A stretch of 38,748 bases of DNA from Megasphaera lornae (GCF_000214495.1 NZ_AFIJ01000036.1:1-38748), one strand, 5' to 3'. Numbered from the stretch's first letter, positions 23,958-36,192 are shown. Notes: generated from the sequence alone by a model not told the origin. A program made the numbers and translations.

Positions 23958-25056
23958 AAATAACCGGTGTCCGTTTGTTCAATTTCCGAAATTATAAAAA
24001 TATGGAATTGAATTTTCATAATATGATTCATATTTTTTATGGAAATAACGGACAGGGAAAAACAAATTTATTGGAATCTTTATATATTGCGGGCATCGGA
24101 AAAACCTACAGAGGTATTGCCGATCGTGAATTAATTCGGTGGGAACAAGAGGAAGGATCGATTATTGTTAGATTTTTACGCAATCATGTGGAACAACAAG
24201 TAAAAATTATTTTATCCCGTGTATCTTCCAAACAACTTTGGATTAATGAAACCAAAACGATTGGACGTGAATTTTTCGGCAGTATTCCGGAAATACTTTT
24301 TTCTCCGGATGATCTTCAATTAATCAAAGGTGCTCCTTCTTTACGAAGAAAATTTATGGATATGGAATTATCGCAAGTTAATCGTATGTATTATCGGTGT
24401 CTTTTACAATATAATCATATATTGGCGCAACGAAATGCTTTATTAAAAGAAGTCCGTTATGATAAAAATATTTCTTTTGCAGAATGGGATACGCAACTTG
24501 CCGTATTAGCAGCGGACATGGTAAAAAAAAGATTGGAAATGTTAAAAAAATTAATGTATTAGCAGATAAAATCCATAAAGAGTTGACACAGGGAAAAGAA
24601 TCTCTGCATGTATACTATAAACAGCCGTATAATCAAGACCGTCATACGGTAATTTTGCAAGCGTCGCAGTATGCCCGTTTATTGCAGGAAAATATAGCGG
24701 CGGATAGTTATAAAAACGCTACTTCCATCGGACCTCATAGAGATGATTTTACCTTTTGTATCGAAGGGAAAGAGGCTAAAAAATATGCTTCTCAAGGACA
24801 ACAAAGAACGGCAATCTTATCATTGAAATTGGCTGAACTTGAATTTGTATATTCGGAAATCGGTGAATATCCTATATTACTATTAGATGATGTGATGAGT
24901 GAATTGGATTTGTTAAGAAGAAAACAATTATTACAATTTGTTCATCAGCGTATACAAACTTTTATTACTACTACCGATCCTTTACTTTTTTCTATGTTGC
25001 AGGAGGGATGTCAGTGGAAAATAGAAGACGGAAAGGTTATTCAATATGAATCATAA
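23954..25056 (+). CDS. recF: DNA replication and repair protein RecF, with an apparent frameshift
   Basis: Two abutting frames make one RecF. The first, MKITGVRLFNFRNYKNMEL with Walker A YGNNGQGKTNLLE, ends after EMLKKLMY. The second gives NVLADKIHKELTQG, the signature SQGQQRTAILSLKLAE and Walker B YPILLLDDVMSELD. The joint is an A7 run at 24544-24550; one extra A would give LKKINVLADK and a 367-residue full-length protein. RecF loads RecA at gaps and aids replication restart. It overlaps yaaA by 4 bases and the DciA-like gene by 11. A sequencing error is the simplest explanation, a real null allele the other. Confidence 0.88.
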
Positions 25057-25552
25057 AAAAGGAACTTTGGAACCGGTCGGCGTATCATTAGCGGATATTT
25101 TGGAAAAAAATCATTTAGCCGTTCCTTTAAAAATATTTTTATTAAAAAAAGATTGGCAAAAAGTGGCGGGAGAACAAATTGCAGCTTTTTCTTATGTGCA
25201 AAAGCTGCATGGCTTTGTGTTATATATCGGGGTATTGAATTCTGTATGGATGCAGCATCTTTTTATGTATAAACAAAAATTAATACAAAATATTAATCAG
25301 TATTTAGAAGAAGCAATAGTCAAAGATATTCGGTTTGTTCATAGCGGTAAAGAAAAGACAAGTTCTATATATTCGGAAAAAACAGATCGTAAAACATCTT
25401 CTGTATCTATAAAAAATCAAGTGTTGTCGAAAGAAATTGTAGATAAAATTCAGATGGAAACGAGTCATGTGATTCCTGAATTGAGAGATATAATACGAAA
25501 AGTACGATATACACAAGAAAAAAAATACAAGCTTATCGTCAAATGGGCATAA
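25046..25552 (+). CDS. DciA-like protein (DUF721)
   Basis: A 168-residue protein. The N-terminal DUF721 domain (about residues 10-100) contains IFLLKKDWQKVAGEQIAAFSYVQKLHGFVLYIGVLNSVWMQHL, the KH-like core of DciA proteins. DciA loads the replicative helicase in bacteria without DnaC/DnaI-type loaders, but the role of this version is not proven. It overlaps recF by 11 bases and the next gene by 10. The tail is Lys/Ser rich. Confidence 0.82.
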   Translation: MNHKKGTLEPVGVSLADILEKNHLAVPLKIFLLKKDWQKVAGEQIAAFSYVQKLHGFVLYIGVLNSVWMQHLFMYKQKLIQNINQYLEEAIVKDIRFVHSGKEKTSSIYSEKTDRKTSSVSIKNQVLSKEIVDKIQMETSHVIPELRDIIRKVRYTQEKKYKLIVKWA

Positions 25553-25938
25553 AAAAATGTCCCAAATGCGGGAATTGGTTGGATCATGGAGAAAAAATTT
25601 GTTTATTTTGTCGTTTACAGGAGCGGCATGAATTTAAATATAAAATTCGTAAAATAATTCTTTCTATGCCGTGGATTTCTTTGGAAGAATGTATTACGCA
25701 AGGATACGTGCCTCAAGGATGTAATTCTTTTACAGAATTATACAATGAAGTACGAAGAGATTGTATTTATCAATATATTGAGAAAATTCACTTTAATGTA
25801 GACACGTCGGAAGATGATTTGGTTTTAGCCTTATTAATTACACGGTATAAACCGACAGAAATAACGGATGAATTTGTACAGCGATTAACAGAAAAATACA
25901 GACAAGCGAAAAAATCTGTAAAACAAGAGGGGAAATAA
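25543..25938 (+). CDS. zinc-ribbon protein of unknown function
   Basis: A 131-residue protein. An N-terminal zinc ribbon has two Cys pairs (CPKCGNWLDHGEKICLFC, residues 6-23), followed by a helical domain of about 100 residues. I do not recognise the helical part. The start overlaps the DciA-like gene by 10 bases and has a poor ribosome binding site, so coupled translation is likely. Its place inside the dnaA-gyrB cluster suggests a link to replication or to the DciA-like partner; that is inference. Confidence 0.75.
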   Translation: MGIKKCPKCGNWLDHGEKICLFCRLQERHEFKYKIRKIILSMPWISLEECITQGYVPQGCNSFTELYNEVRRDCIYQYIEKIHFNVDTSEDDLVLALLITRYKPTEITDEFVQRLTEKYRQAKKSVKQEGK

Positions 25939-25940
25939 GT

Positions 25941-28192
<2,252 letters not shown>

Positions 28193-28193
28193 T

Positions 28194-28234
28194 AAAAAAA
28201 TAACTTCTGCAGAACGGGCGGAAGTTATTTTTTT
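28194..28234 (+). terminator. terminator after gyrB
   Basis: Stem AAAAAAATAACTTC / GAAGTTATTTTTTT with a 13-base loop, directly after the gyrB stop. Likely bidirectional. Confidence 0.88.
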
Positions 28235-28292
28235 GTGCTGTTCGGATACTGGAAATAAGGTATAATGAAAACAATACCATTTAATAAGGCTG

Positions 28293-29665
28293 GTGATCGT
28301 AGTGGAATATTCCTTAGGAAAGCAACTGTGTATTATTGTTCTCCTGATTTTTGCGAACGGTATTTTTTCTCTTTTAGAAATGGCGGTAGTAAGTTGTCGT
28401 AAAGCTCGTTTGGAAACGATGGCTGAAGATGGCGGCAAGGCCGCTTCGATTGTATTAAAGTTACAAGAAAATCCCAATAAAATGTTTTCTACTGTACAAT
28501 TCGGTATTACTGTAGTCGCATTATTAACAGGTGTATACGGAGGTACAGAATTGGCATCTCCGTTAGCTGCCAGGATTTCTCATTTTTCTATAGCGGCTCC
28601 TTATGCACATACTATCGCATTAACGGTAATTGTAGCCGTTATTACGTATTTATCTATTATTTTTGGGGAAATTGTGCCCAAGCGTATTGCGATTGATAAT
28701 CCGGAAAGCGTATCCTGTATTTTGGCACGTCCTATGTTGTATTTTTCTTTACTATGTACACCGATTGTTTGGATTTTAGCCGCCTCTACGAATGCAGTGA
28801 CGAAAATATTGGGAATTTCACAACATATATCCGCGCCGGTAACGGAAGAAGAAATAAAATTATTATTGGAACAGGGGGCTAAATTAGGAGCCTTTGAAAA
28901 AGAAGAGCCGGAATTGGTAGATCGTGTTTTTCGTTTAGCCGATATGGATGTGAGCGATATTATGACGAATCGTATGCAAATTGATTGGCTGGATATAGAA
29001 AATGAAGAATACGATATTATGAAAGAAATGTTGTCCTTTAATCATAATAATTTACCGGTAGGAAAAGGCTCTTTAGATGATTTTTGCGGTATGATATCTG
29101 TACAACAAGTTTTTAAATGCTATTATGAAGCGGTAAAAGAAAAAAAATAATTTCTATTCAACATATTTTACAACAATGTATATATAAACCTCTTTATGTT
29201 CCCGAATCTATGGATATTATGAAAGTGGTGGCTTTGTTTCGGGAACATAGTGTGCATGAAGGCGCCGTCTTGGATGAATATGGAAATTTTACCGGCATTG
29301 TGACTTTGCATGATATTTTAGAAGAATTAGTCGGTATTATGCCTGCAGGAGAAGAAGAGAAAAAAGAAGAAGCCAATAAAATTATTTGTCGTAATGACCA
29401 TGAATGGCTTATGGACGGATTACTTACGATTGAAGAATTTAAAGATTTTTTTAAACTGGAAGAAGAATTGCCGGAAGAAGAGGAAGATTTATATAAAACC
29501 TTGGCCGGCTTTATTGTGTACGGATTAGGAAGGATTCCTAAAGAAACGGATACGTATGTATGGAAGAATTTTACGTTTGAAGTTATGGACATGGATCATC
29601 TTCGTGTAGATAAGATTTTGGTTATTGTCGGGAAAAGTGATAAAACGGAGAAAACTGTAATGTAG
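28293..29665 (+). CDS. CNNM/CBS/CorC-HlyC domain membrane protein, with an apparent frameshift
   Basis: Two abutting frames encode one protein of about 457 residues. The first holds the CNNM membrane domain (about residues 1-190, four hydrophobic helices; LIFANGIFSLLEMAVVSCRKARLE, FGITVVALLTGVYGG, IIFGEIVPKRIAIDNPE) and the first CBS part (DVSDIMTNRMQIDWL). The second holds the other CBS part (DEYGNFTGIVTLHDILEELVG) and the C-terminal CorC_HlyC domain. One more A in the A8 run at 29140-29147 joins them via EKKIISIQHIL. Such proteins are Mg2+/Co2+ efflux-type or hemolysin-like transporters. The start is GTG after AAGG; spacing is short. Confidence 0.82.
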
Positions 29666-29721
29666 ATACCAAGGATCGGTAAATAAATAGGAACAGAAAC
29701 AATAATTTTTCATGTAAATGG

Positions 29722-29750
29722 TTTACAAATCAGAAAGTATGTGATACAAT
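29722..29750 (+). promoter_or_regulatory. dps promoter
   Basis: TTTACA (29722-29727), a 17-base spacer and TACAAT (29745-29750) with a TGn extension. Confidence 0.8.
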
Positions 29751-29764
29751 TTGAACATAAGATA

Positions 29765-29791
29765 TTAGTTCTTATTATCATAAAGAACTAA
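29765..29791 (+). promoter_or_regulatory. palindromic operator or hairpin upstream of dps
   Basis: Arms TTAGTTCTT and AAGAACTAA around a 9-base centre ATTATCATA lie between the predicted dps start site and its ribosome binding site. It could bind a peroxide or metal regulator (PerR/Fur type) or fold in the mRNA. No known consensus is met exactly. Confidence 0.6.
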
Positions 29792-29821
29792 GGGACACTG
29801 TTTTTTAAGGAGGTACTTTAC

Positions 29822-30259
29822 ATGGAAAAATTGATTGAGCAATTGAATGCGTATATGGCTAATTTGGCGGTTTTGCATCGTAAGTTGCAAAACTATCATT
29901 GGAATGTAACGGGACCGCAATTTTTTACATTACATGCGAAACTGGAAGAATACTATACGCATGTGAATGAAGGTATCGATGTTGTTGCCGAAGAAATCTT
30001 AAAATTACAAGGCGAACCTCTGGGTACGATGGCATCGTATTTGAAGATTGCTACGTTGAAAGAAGCGGAAAATAAAAAAATTTCCGCCGATGCCGTAGCT
30101 AAAAGTGTTATTGCGGACTTTACAACGATGAAAAAACAAATTTGTGATATAAAAGCGGCGGCGGATGCAGCGAATGTGTATGAAGTATCGACCATGGCTG
30201 ATGATTTTATTGCGGAATACAGTAAAGCGATTTGGATGCTGCGTCAGTCACAAGAATAA
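29822..30259 (+). CDS. dps: Dps family ferritin-like DNA-protection protein
   Basis: A 145-residue ferritin-like protein. The inter-subunit ferroxidase motif NYHWNVTGPQFFTLHAKLEEYY, then VNEGIDVVAEEI, carries the His, Asp and Glu iron ligands. Dps forms a 12-subunit shell that oxidises and stores iron, often with hydrogen peroxide, and protects DNA. It is monocistronic with a strong promoter, a palindrome in the leader, AAGGAGGTACTTTAC before the ATG, and its own terminator. Confidence 0.95.
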   Translation: MEKLIEQLNAYMANLAVLHRKLQNYHWNVTGPQFFTLHAKLEEYYTHVNEGIDVVAEEILKLQGEPLGTMASYLKIATLKEAENKKISADAVAKSVIADFTTMKKQICDIKAAADAANVYEVSTMADDFIAEYSKAIWMLRQSQE

Positions 30260-30275
30260 ATAAAATATAAGAAAA

Positions 30276-30324
30276 TATATAAAGAAAAGGACAATACATG
30301 TATATTGCCCTTTTTCTTTATATA
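30276..30324 (+). terminator. terminator after dps
   Basis: A long imperfect stem (left arm 30276-30296, right arm 30303-30324) around a 6-base loop, with the right arm T-rich. Confidence 0.75.
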
Positions 30325-30353
30325 AGCCTATTATTTTGCAGTAAGGAGGCAGC

Positions 30354-31151
30354 ATGGATACGTTACAAGGCGTCAGTGCCACTTCGTTATTAACGCTGTA
30401 TGTGCGAGCGATAGATGCGTCTACGGCGCAACCTGTATTGGGAGATAAAAAAGCGGGAGCGATTTGGCGTCAGGTAAAAGAAAGTATTGATTATACATCC
30501 TGGAAAACCGCTAAAAAATCATATTACGGTATTTTAGCACGGGCCTTTATTATAGATAGAGAAGTAAAAAAATTTTTATCCTTACATCCGGATAGTATTG
30601 TCATTTCGTTAGGGTGCGGGTTGGATACGCGATTTTATCGTATTGATAACGGCTTTATTGATTGGTATAATGTTGATTTTCCTGAAATTATTCATTTGCG
30701 CGAACAATTTCTTACACCGCATAAACGAATTCATAACATAGGCGCTTCCCTTTTAGATGCGGCATGGGCGAAACAAGTCGATACTATAGGAAGACCGGTT
30801 TTATTTGTCAGTGAAGGGGTTTTTATGTATTTCACAACATCGGACATTCAAAAGATTTTACAGATTTTACAAACTAATTTTTCTTGTTTTACTATGTATA
30901 TTGACTTATTATCCAAGTATTTAGTACATCATTCCAAACAACATGATATGTGCAGGTATATGGAAGCCGAGTTTACTTGGGGCTCTCAACACGGTAAAGA
31001 AATCGCTATGTGGGCGCCTCGGATAAAACAAACGGATTTGCTTTCTTTTACTCCGAAATTATTGCAAATCGGTCCGTGGTATTGGCGATTCATGGCGCCT
31101 ATTATGTATATGTTAAACAATCGTTTGGGGATATATGAATATAAAAAATAA
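30354..31151 (+). CDS. class I SAM-dependent methyltransferase, leucine carboxyl methyltransferase-like
   Basis: A 265-residue protein of the LCMT/TcmP-like O-methyltransferase family. The SAM-binding motif VISLGCGLDTRFYRID is near residue 85, followed by NVDFPEIIHLREQF and VSEGVFMYF. The substrate is unknown; family members methylate carboxyl or hydroxyl groups of small molecules or proteins. Start ATG follows AAGGAGGCAGC. It stands alone between the dps terminator and a bidirectional terminator. Confidence 0.85.
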   Translation: MDTLQGVSATSLLTLYVRAIDASTAQPVLGDKKAGAIWRQVKESIDYTSWKTAKKSYYGILARAFIIDREVKKFLSLHPDSIVISLGCGLDTRFYRIDNGFIDWYNVDFPEIIHLREQFLTPHKRIHNIGASLLDAAWAKQVDTIGRPVLFVSEGVFMYFTTSDIQKILQILQTNFSCFTMYIDLLSKYLVHHSKQHDMCRYMEAEFTWGSQHGKEIAMWAPRIKQTDLLSFTPKLLQIGPWYWRFMAPIMYMLNNRLGIYEYKK

Positions 31152-31200
31152 AATAATGACCTTGATTCTTGAAGTAAAGAATCAAGGTCATTATTTTATT
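31151..31200. terminator. bidirectional terminator between methyltransferase and isocitrate dehydrogenase genes
   Basis: A perfect 20-bp stem (arms 31151-31170 and 31177-31196, 6-base loop) between convergent genes. A/T runs on both sides suit both directions. Confidence 0.9.
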
Positions 31201-32194
31201 GCAGTTGCCGGATAACGGCTTGGGTATATTCTTCCGTCGTTGCTGTTCCCCCTAAATCGGGAGTGCGTATATTCGTAGTTTCCCATACGGTTTGTACCGC
31301 TTTTTTTATACGTTGGGAAATTTCCTGTTCTCCTGTGTGTTCCAACAGCAGGCAAGCGGAAAATAATAAAGCCGTCGGATTGGCAATATGTTTTCCGGCA
31401 ATATCCGGCGCACTGCCGTGTACCGCTTCAAACATAGCATAGGTTGTACCTATATTCATAGACGGTAATAATCCTAAGCCGCCAATCAGTCCGCCGGTTA
31501 AATCGGAAACAATGTCGCCGTATAAATTAGGCATTACCAACATATCGAATTGTGCAGGGTGCATCACTAATTGCATACAGAGATTATCAATAATTTTATC
31601 CTCCGCTATAATATGGGGATATTCTTCGGCAATCTGATAAAAGGTATGTAAGAATAAGCCGTCGCTTTGTTTTAAAATATTCGCTTTATGTACACACGTC
31701 AATTTTTTTCTATGGTGTTTTTGGGCATACGTAAAGGCGGCGCGAATAATTTTTTCACTGGCTTTTCGGGTAATGAGTTTGACAGCATGAATCGTATCCG
31801 CATCCATAGCATATTCCACGCCTATATATAAATCTTCCGTGTTTTCTCTAAAGGTAACAATATCCACATCGGGAAAGGGGGTGGGAATGACTGCGGAACT
31901 GCGTGCCGGTCGGATATTTGCATATAAAGCATATTTTTTTCGCAGTGTTACATTTAAGGAACGAAATCCTTTACCGATTGGCGTGGTAATAGGCGCTTTT
32001 AATAATAGCTTGGTTTTTTCAAAAGAACGAAACGCGGCTTCCGGAATAAGCGCGCCGTTTTTTTTATATTCTTTTTCCCCTACTTCAAATTCTTCATAAT
32101 CATAAGGAGCGTGGGCGGCTTTTAAAATTTGTAATACAGCGGCGGTAATTTCAGGTCCTATTCCGTCGCCTTTAAATACAGTAATTGATTTCAT
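31196..32194 (-). CDS. isocitrate dehydrogenase (NAD-type) family protein
   Basis: A 332-residue isocitrate/isopropylmalate dehydrogenase-family enzyme. The start MKSITVFKGDGIGPEI was chosen since GGGAGG lies 7-9 bases upstream and its ATG overlaps the citrate synthase stop (ATGA). Motifs are SLNVTLRKKYALYANIRP, TFRENTEDLYIGVEY (isocitrate-type), the metal-binding NLYGDIVSDLTGGLIGG and EAVHGSAPDIAGKHIANP, which fits NAD rather than NADP use. It converts isocitrate to 2-oxoglutarate. Coupled to citrate synthase and divergent from an aconitase-family gene, it likely serves glutamate synthesis. Confidence 0.9.
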   Translation of the reverse strand: MKSITVFKGDGIGPEITAAVLQILKAAHAPYDYEEFEVGEKEYKKNGALIPEAAFRSFEKTKLLLKAPITTPIGKGFRSLNVTLRKKYALYANIRPARSSAVIPTPFPDVDIVTFRENTEDLYIGVEYAMDADTIHAVKLITRKASEKIIRAAFTYAQKHHRKKLTCVHKANILKQSDGLFLHTFYQIAEEYPHIIAEDKIIDNLCMQLVMHPAQFDMLVMPNLYGDIVSDLTGGLIGGLGLLPSMNIGTTYAMFEAVHGSAPDIAGKHIANPTALLFSACLLLEHTGEQEISQRIKKAVQTVWETTNIRTPDLGGTATTEEYTQAVIRQLQ

Positions 32195-33537
32195 CAGCGT
32201 TCCTCCCAAGGAATATAAGATTCCAAATGGCCTACATATTTTCCGGCAGGCCGAACAATTCGATTGTCATATAATTTGTGTTCAATGTTATGAGCCAACC
32301 AGCCTACAAAACGACTGATAACAAATAAAGGCGTGTATAAATCGCGCGGAATGCCCAATAATTCATAGGCAAAACCGCTATAGTAATCAATATTACAGCA
32401 AATATCCGTTTCTTTGGTTTTACTTAAATAGGATTTAGCTATTGTTTCAAAGCGTTCATAAAAAGTAAAAATATGTTCTTTCTTTTTTTCTCCGGCCAAT
32501 ATTTTACAATAGTTGCGAATTAATTCCGCACGCGGATCACTTAAAGTATAAACGGCATGTCCGAATCCATATACCAAACCTTGACGATCAAAAAATTTTT
32601 TTTGTAATAAAGATTGAATACAAGCGGTTATTTCCTGATCCGAGGCGTAGGGACCTATTTCTTTCAGGATCGCTTCCATCATAAGGGACACTTTTATATT
32701 CGCACCGCCGTGTCTGGGTCCTTTTAAAGCCCCGATAGAAGCGGCCATGCCGGAATAGATATCCGTATTCGTGGAAGAAACGACAATATTGGCAAAGGTT
32801 GAATTTGTACCGCCGCCATGATCGGCATGCAGGAATAAGAGTAAGTCCAATACTTTCGCTTCTTGTTCGGTAAATGTACAGGAGGGACGAAGCATGGCCA
32901 GAATATTTTCTGCCGTGGAATAATTACTGCAAGGATAATGAATTACTAAACTTTGTCGTTCGTAATAATGCATTTTTGACATATATGCGTATACGGCGAT
33001 AGACGGAAGTTTACTCATAATGTTTAATCCTTTTTGCAGGGTTTGATAGACATCCGTATTGTCAGGGTCCGAATCGTAGTTATACAAAGTCAATAAACAA
33101 TGTTGCAATTTGTTCATTAAATTTTTTCCCGGTAAGCGTAATAAGTTCATTTCCAGAAAGTCATTCGGCAAATCATAGTTTTTTTGTAATATAGCACAAA
33201 AATCGGTTAATTCCTGACGATTAGGCAAATAGCCGAAGAGTAACAAAAATGACGCTTGTTCATATAAATACCCTTGATAGGATTCTTTGGTTACCAAATC
33301 GTCAATATTAATCCCGCGATAATAGAGAATTCCCGGACAGTTTATTTTTTTTCCTTCTTCATCACGCGTATAGCCGATAACATCGGCTATACGCGTTAAT
33401 CCTACAAGAACTCCTGTGTGATCTTCATTTCGTAAGCCTCTTTTTACGCCATATTTATTATACCAAACACGGGGGATTTGTGTATAATTTTGAGATTTAC
33501 CATAAAATTGTGCTAAATAAATACTATTATCTACCAT
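32194..33537 (-). CDS. gltA: citrate synthase
   Basis: A 447-residue enzyme that condenses oxaloacetate and acetyl-CoA. Catalytic residues are seen in HADHGGGTNSTF (H237), YGFGHAVY (H327) and NIDYYSGF (D384); GALKGPRHGGAN is the conserved binding loop. The start at 33535-33537 is preferred because GAGGAG lies 6 bases upstream but directly abuts the ATG two codons earlier. It is followed by isocitrate dehydrogenase with an ATGA overlap. The N-terminal extension (about 60 residues) is longer than in the smallest forms. Confidence 0.93.
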   Translation of the reverse strand: MVDNSIYLAQFYGKSQNYTQIPRVWYNKYGVKRGLRNEDHTGVLVGLTRIADVIGYTRDEEGKKINCPGILYYRGINIDDLVTKESYQGYLYEQASFLLLFGYLPNRQELTDFCAILQKNYDLPNDFLEMNLLRLPGKNLMNKLQHCLLTLYNYDSDPDNTDVYQTLQKGLNIMSKLPSIAVYAYMSKMHYYERQSLVIHYPCSNYSTAENILAMLRPSCTFTEQEAKVLDLLLFLHADHGGGTNSTFANIVVSSTNTDIYSGMAASIGALKGPRHGGANIKVSLMMEAILKEIGPYASDQEITACIQSLLQKKFFDRQGLVYGFGHAVYTLSDPRAELIRNYCKILAGEKKKEHIFTFYERFETIAKSYLSKTKETDICCNIDYYSGFAYELLGIPRDLYTPLFVISRFVGWLAHNIEHKLYDNRIVRPAGKYVGHLESYIPWEER

Positions 33538-33641
33538 GGACATCTCCTCTTTTTTAATTAATTATTCTTTTTTTATTATAAATTATAAAATAATAAGAGA
33601 GGTGTAAAAAATAATAATACCTATAGATTATATGAAAAATA

Positions 33642-33658
33642 TATGTTATTATAACATA
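33642..33658. promoter_or_regulatory. palindrome in the gltA-hydratase divergent region
   Basis: TATGTTAT and ATAACATA flank a single central T, a perfect 17-bp palindrome in the very AT-rich 280-base divergent gap (33538-33820). It is a candidate operator for both units. Within the gap only weak promoter hexamers were seen, for example CTGACA-17-TATGTA toward the hydratase. Confidence 0.5.
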
Positions 33659-33820
33659 AAAATAAGATAAAAAAATAAAGTAAAAAATAAAAATCAATGA
33701 ATTTAGAAATATACTGACAGTTTTAAATGTACATTATATGTATGAAAATATAAATAATTTTCTGTATATGAAATTTTATGACTTTGGATTTTACATAAAG
33801 AAATAAGGAGTGACCGATAT

Positions 33821-36121
33821 ATGATTACTTTATATGGGGAAGGCGTATATGTTATAAAGGGAAAAGATCCGGTGCCGGCACATGAACAAGAACAGAAAAT
33901 AGGAAAAGAGATGGCGGCGGCATATAGAGACAAGGCAAAACAAGGGACGATTTCTTACGGTATTTTACAAACTCATAATAAAAGTAAAAGTGCCGATCTA
34001 TTGCAAATTCAATTTGATGCTATGGCTTCTCACGATATTACGTATGTCGGTATTATTCAAACGGCCAAAGCATCGGGAATGCATCGATTTCCGTTACCGT
34101 ATGTATTGACGAATTGTCATAATTCTTTATGTGCAGTAGGCGGCACAATCAATGAAGATGATCATGTATTCGGATTGTCGGCCGCCAAAAAATATGGCGG
34201 TATTTTTGTTCCGCCTCATATTGCCGTTATTCATCAATATATGAGGGAAAAAATGGCCGGCTGCGGGAAGATGATTCTCGGGTCGGACAGTCATACTCGC
34301 TACGGTGCATTAGGTACTTTGGCGATCGGTGAAGGGGGAGGCGAACTGGTAAAACAGTTATTGCAAGATACGTATGATATTCCGTATCCGGAAATTATTG
34401 CCGTATATCTTACGGGGACACCGGATCCGGCAGTGGGGCCTCACGATATTGCGTTAGCTATTATCGGTGCCGTGTTTAAACAAGGATATGTAAAAAATAA
34501 AATTATGGAATTTATAGGACCTTCCATAAAACATATGCGTACGGATTTTCGTAACAGTATTGATGTCATGACGACAGAAACCGCTTGTTTATCTTCTATT
34601 TGGCAAACGGATGAAGATACGGAACAATATTTATCTTTACATGGACGAAAAGAGGCGTATAAAAAATTGGCGCCTCATGAAACGGCATATTATGACGGCA
34701 TGATTTATGTGGATTTGAGTAAAATTCGTCCGATGATTGCGTTACCTATGCATCCCAGCAATGTATTTACTATTGACGAATTTAAACGACAAGCCGGGGA
34801 TATTTTGCGGATGACGGAAAAAGATATTCAAAAACGAATAGGGGGAAATAATTCTGCCGCTTTTTTAACGGATAAATTGCAAGATGGAAAATTTTATGTA
34901 CAACAAGGAGTGATTGCAGGATGTGCCGGCGGTAATTATGGCAATATTGCCGCCGCCGCCCATGTGTTGGCACATAAAAATTGCGGCAATGATATGTTTT
35001 CTTTAGAAGTATACCCATCTTCCCAACCGGTGTATATGGATTTAATTCGTAAAGGTTGTGTCACTTCGTTAATGGCGGCCGGAGCGGTAGTGAAAACCGC
35101 TTTTTGCGGTCCCTGTTTCGGCGCCGGCGATACGCCGGCCAATAATGCGTTCAGTATTCGCCATACAACACGTAATTTTCCCAATCGTGAAGGATCGAAA
35201 CCGGGGAACGGACAATTTTCGGCAGTGGCATTAATGGATGCGCGTTCTATTGCGGCTACTGCCGGCAATGGCGGCTGTTTGACCTCGGCGGAAGGTTACT
35301 TGGATGAGTATGTGGAACCGGAATATATATATGATGATATGGTATATAATAAAAGAGTGTATGAAGGATTCGGGAAAGAAAAAAGTGATACGGCTTTAAT
35401 ATATGGTCCCAATATTAAGGATTGGCCGGAATTACCTCCGTTACCGGAACATCTTGTCTTGAAAGTTTGTACTAAAATTTCGGATCCTGTCACTACTACG
35501 GACGAACTCATTCCGTCGGGAGAAACCTCTTCTTATCGATCCAATCCGTTAGGATTGGCCGCTTTTACTTTATCACGAAGAGATCCTGACTATGTTATGC
35601 GGGCGAAAGCCGCGGCAATGTTGGAAGAAATAAGAAAGAAAGAAGTTGCTGAAGACCGGTATGCGGATTCTGTGTTAAAAGAAATACATAAAAAAATGAA
35701 GATTGTCGTAGGATCTGCCGATTGGAAAGATACGGGTATAGGCAGTTTAATTTATTGTGTCAAACCGGGGGACGGTTCGGCAAGGGAACAAGCTGCCAGC
35801 TGTCAACGCGTCTTAGGCGGGGCGGCAAATATTTGCCGGGAATATGCCACGAAACGATATCGTTCCAATGTGATTAATTGGGGGATGTTACCGTTTCAAT
35901 TAAAAGAGGAGGCTTCTTTTTCAGTAGACGAATATATTTTTATTCCTTTTGTGCGTTCTCGCTTACAAGAAGGAAAGTTGCATTTTACAGGATATATTTT
36001 AGATCATACCGTGCGTCCCGTTTCGTTATATATAGAACCGTTGACCGAAAATGAAAAAAATATTATTTTATCAGGTTGTTTGATTAATTTTAATCGACAA
36101 CGAAAACAAAACAATATATAA
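33821..36121 (+). CDS. aconitase-family hydratase (YbhJ-like), probable aconitate hydratase
   Basis: A 766-residue two-part protein: a large Fe-S domain (to about residue 530) and a C-terminal swivel domain ([13 protein letters not shown]). Cluster ligands are likely C368 in [10 protein letters not shown] and C429/C432 in [10 protein letters not shown], with spacing 61 and 3 like known aconitases. The usual GSCTNS motif is replaced by GCAGGN, as in the YbhJ-type subgroup. [23 protein letters not shown] is conserved. Divergence from gltA and isocitrate dehydrogenase genes supports citrate-isocitrate isomerisation. ATAAGGAGTGACC precedes the ATG. Confidence 0.85.
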   Translation: MITLYGEGVYVIKGKDPVPAHEQEQKIGKEMAAAYRDKAKQGTISYGILQTHNKSKSADLLQIQFDAMASHDITYVGIIQTAKASGMHRFPLPYVLTNCHNSLCAVGGTINEDDHVFGLSAAKKYGGIFVPPHIAVIHQYMREKMAGCGKMILGSDSHTRYGALGTLAIGEGGGELVKQLLQDTYDIPYPEIIAVYLTGTPDPAVGPHDIALAIIGAVFKQGYVKNKIMEFIGPSIKHMRTDFRNSIDVMTTETACLSSIWQTDEDTEQYLSLHGRKEAYKKLAPHETAYYDGMIYVDLSKIRPMIALPMHPSNVFTIDEFKRQAGDILRMTEKDIQKRIGGNNSAAFLTDKLQDGKFYVQQGVIAGCAGGNYGNIAAAAHVLAHKNCGNDMFSLEVYPSSQPVYMDLIRKGCVTSLMAAGAVVKTAFCGPCFGAGDTPANNAFSIRHTTRNFPNREGSKPGNGQFSAVALMDARSIAATAGNGGCLTSAEGYLDEYVEPEYIYDDMVYNKRVYEGFGKEKSDTALIYGPNIKDWPELPPLPEHLVLKVCTKISDPVTTTDELIPSGETSSYRSNPLGLAAFTLSRRDPDYVMRAKAAAMLEEIRKKEVAEDRYADSVLKEIHKKMKIVVGSADWKDTGIGSLIYCVKPGDGSAREQAASCQRVLGGAANICREYATKRYRSNVINWGMLPFQLKEEASFSVDEYIFIPFVRSRLQEGKLHFTGYILDHTVRPVSLYIEPLTENEKNIILSGCLINFNRQRKQNNI

Positions 36122-36128
36122 ATTTACC

Positions 36129-36177
36129 ATGCCCTTCCGGCGTTGTTTTTTTGTGCAACGTGGGCGGGCATTTTTTT
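36129..36177 (+). terminator. terminator after the hydratase gene
   Basis: Outer stem ATGCCC / GGGCAT and inner stem CGTTG / CAACG, followed by seven T. Confidence 0.75.
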
Positions 36178-36192
36178 ATAAAAATTTTTATA

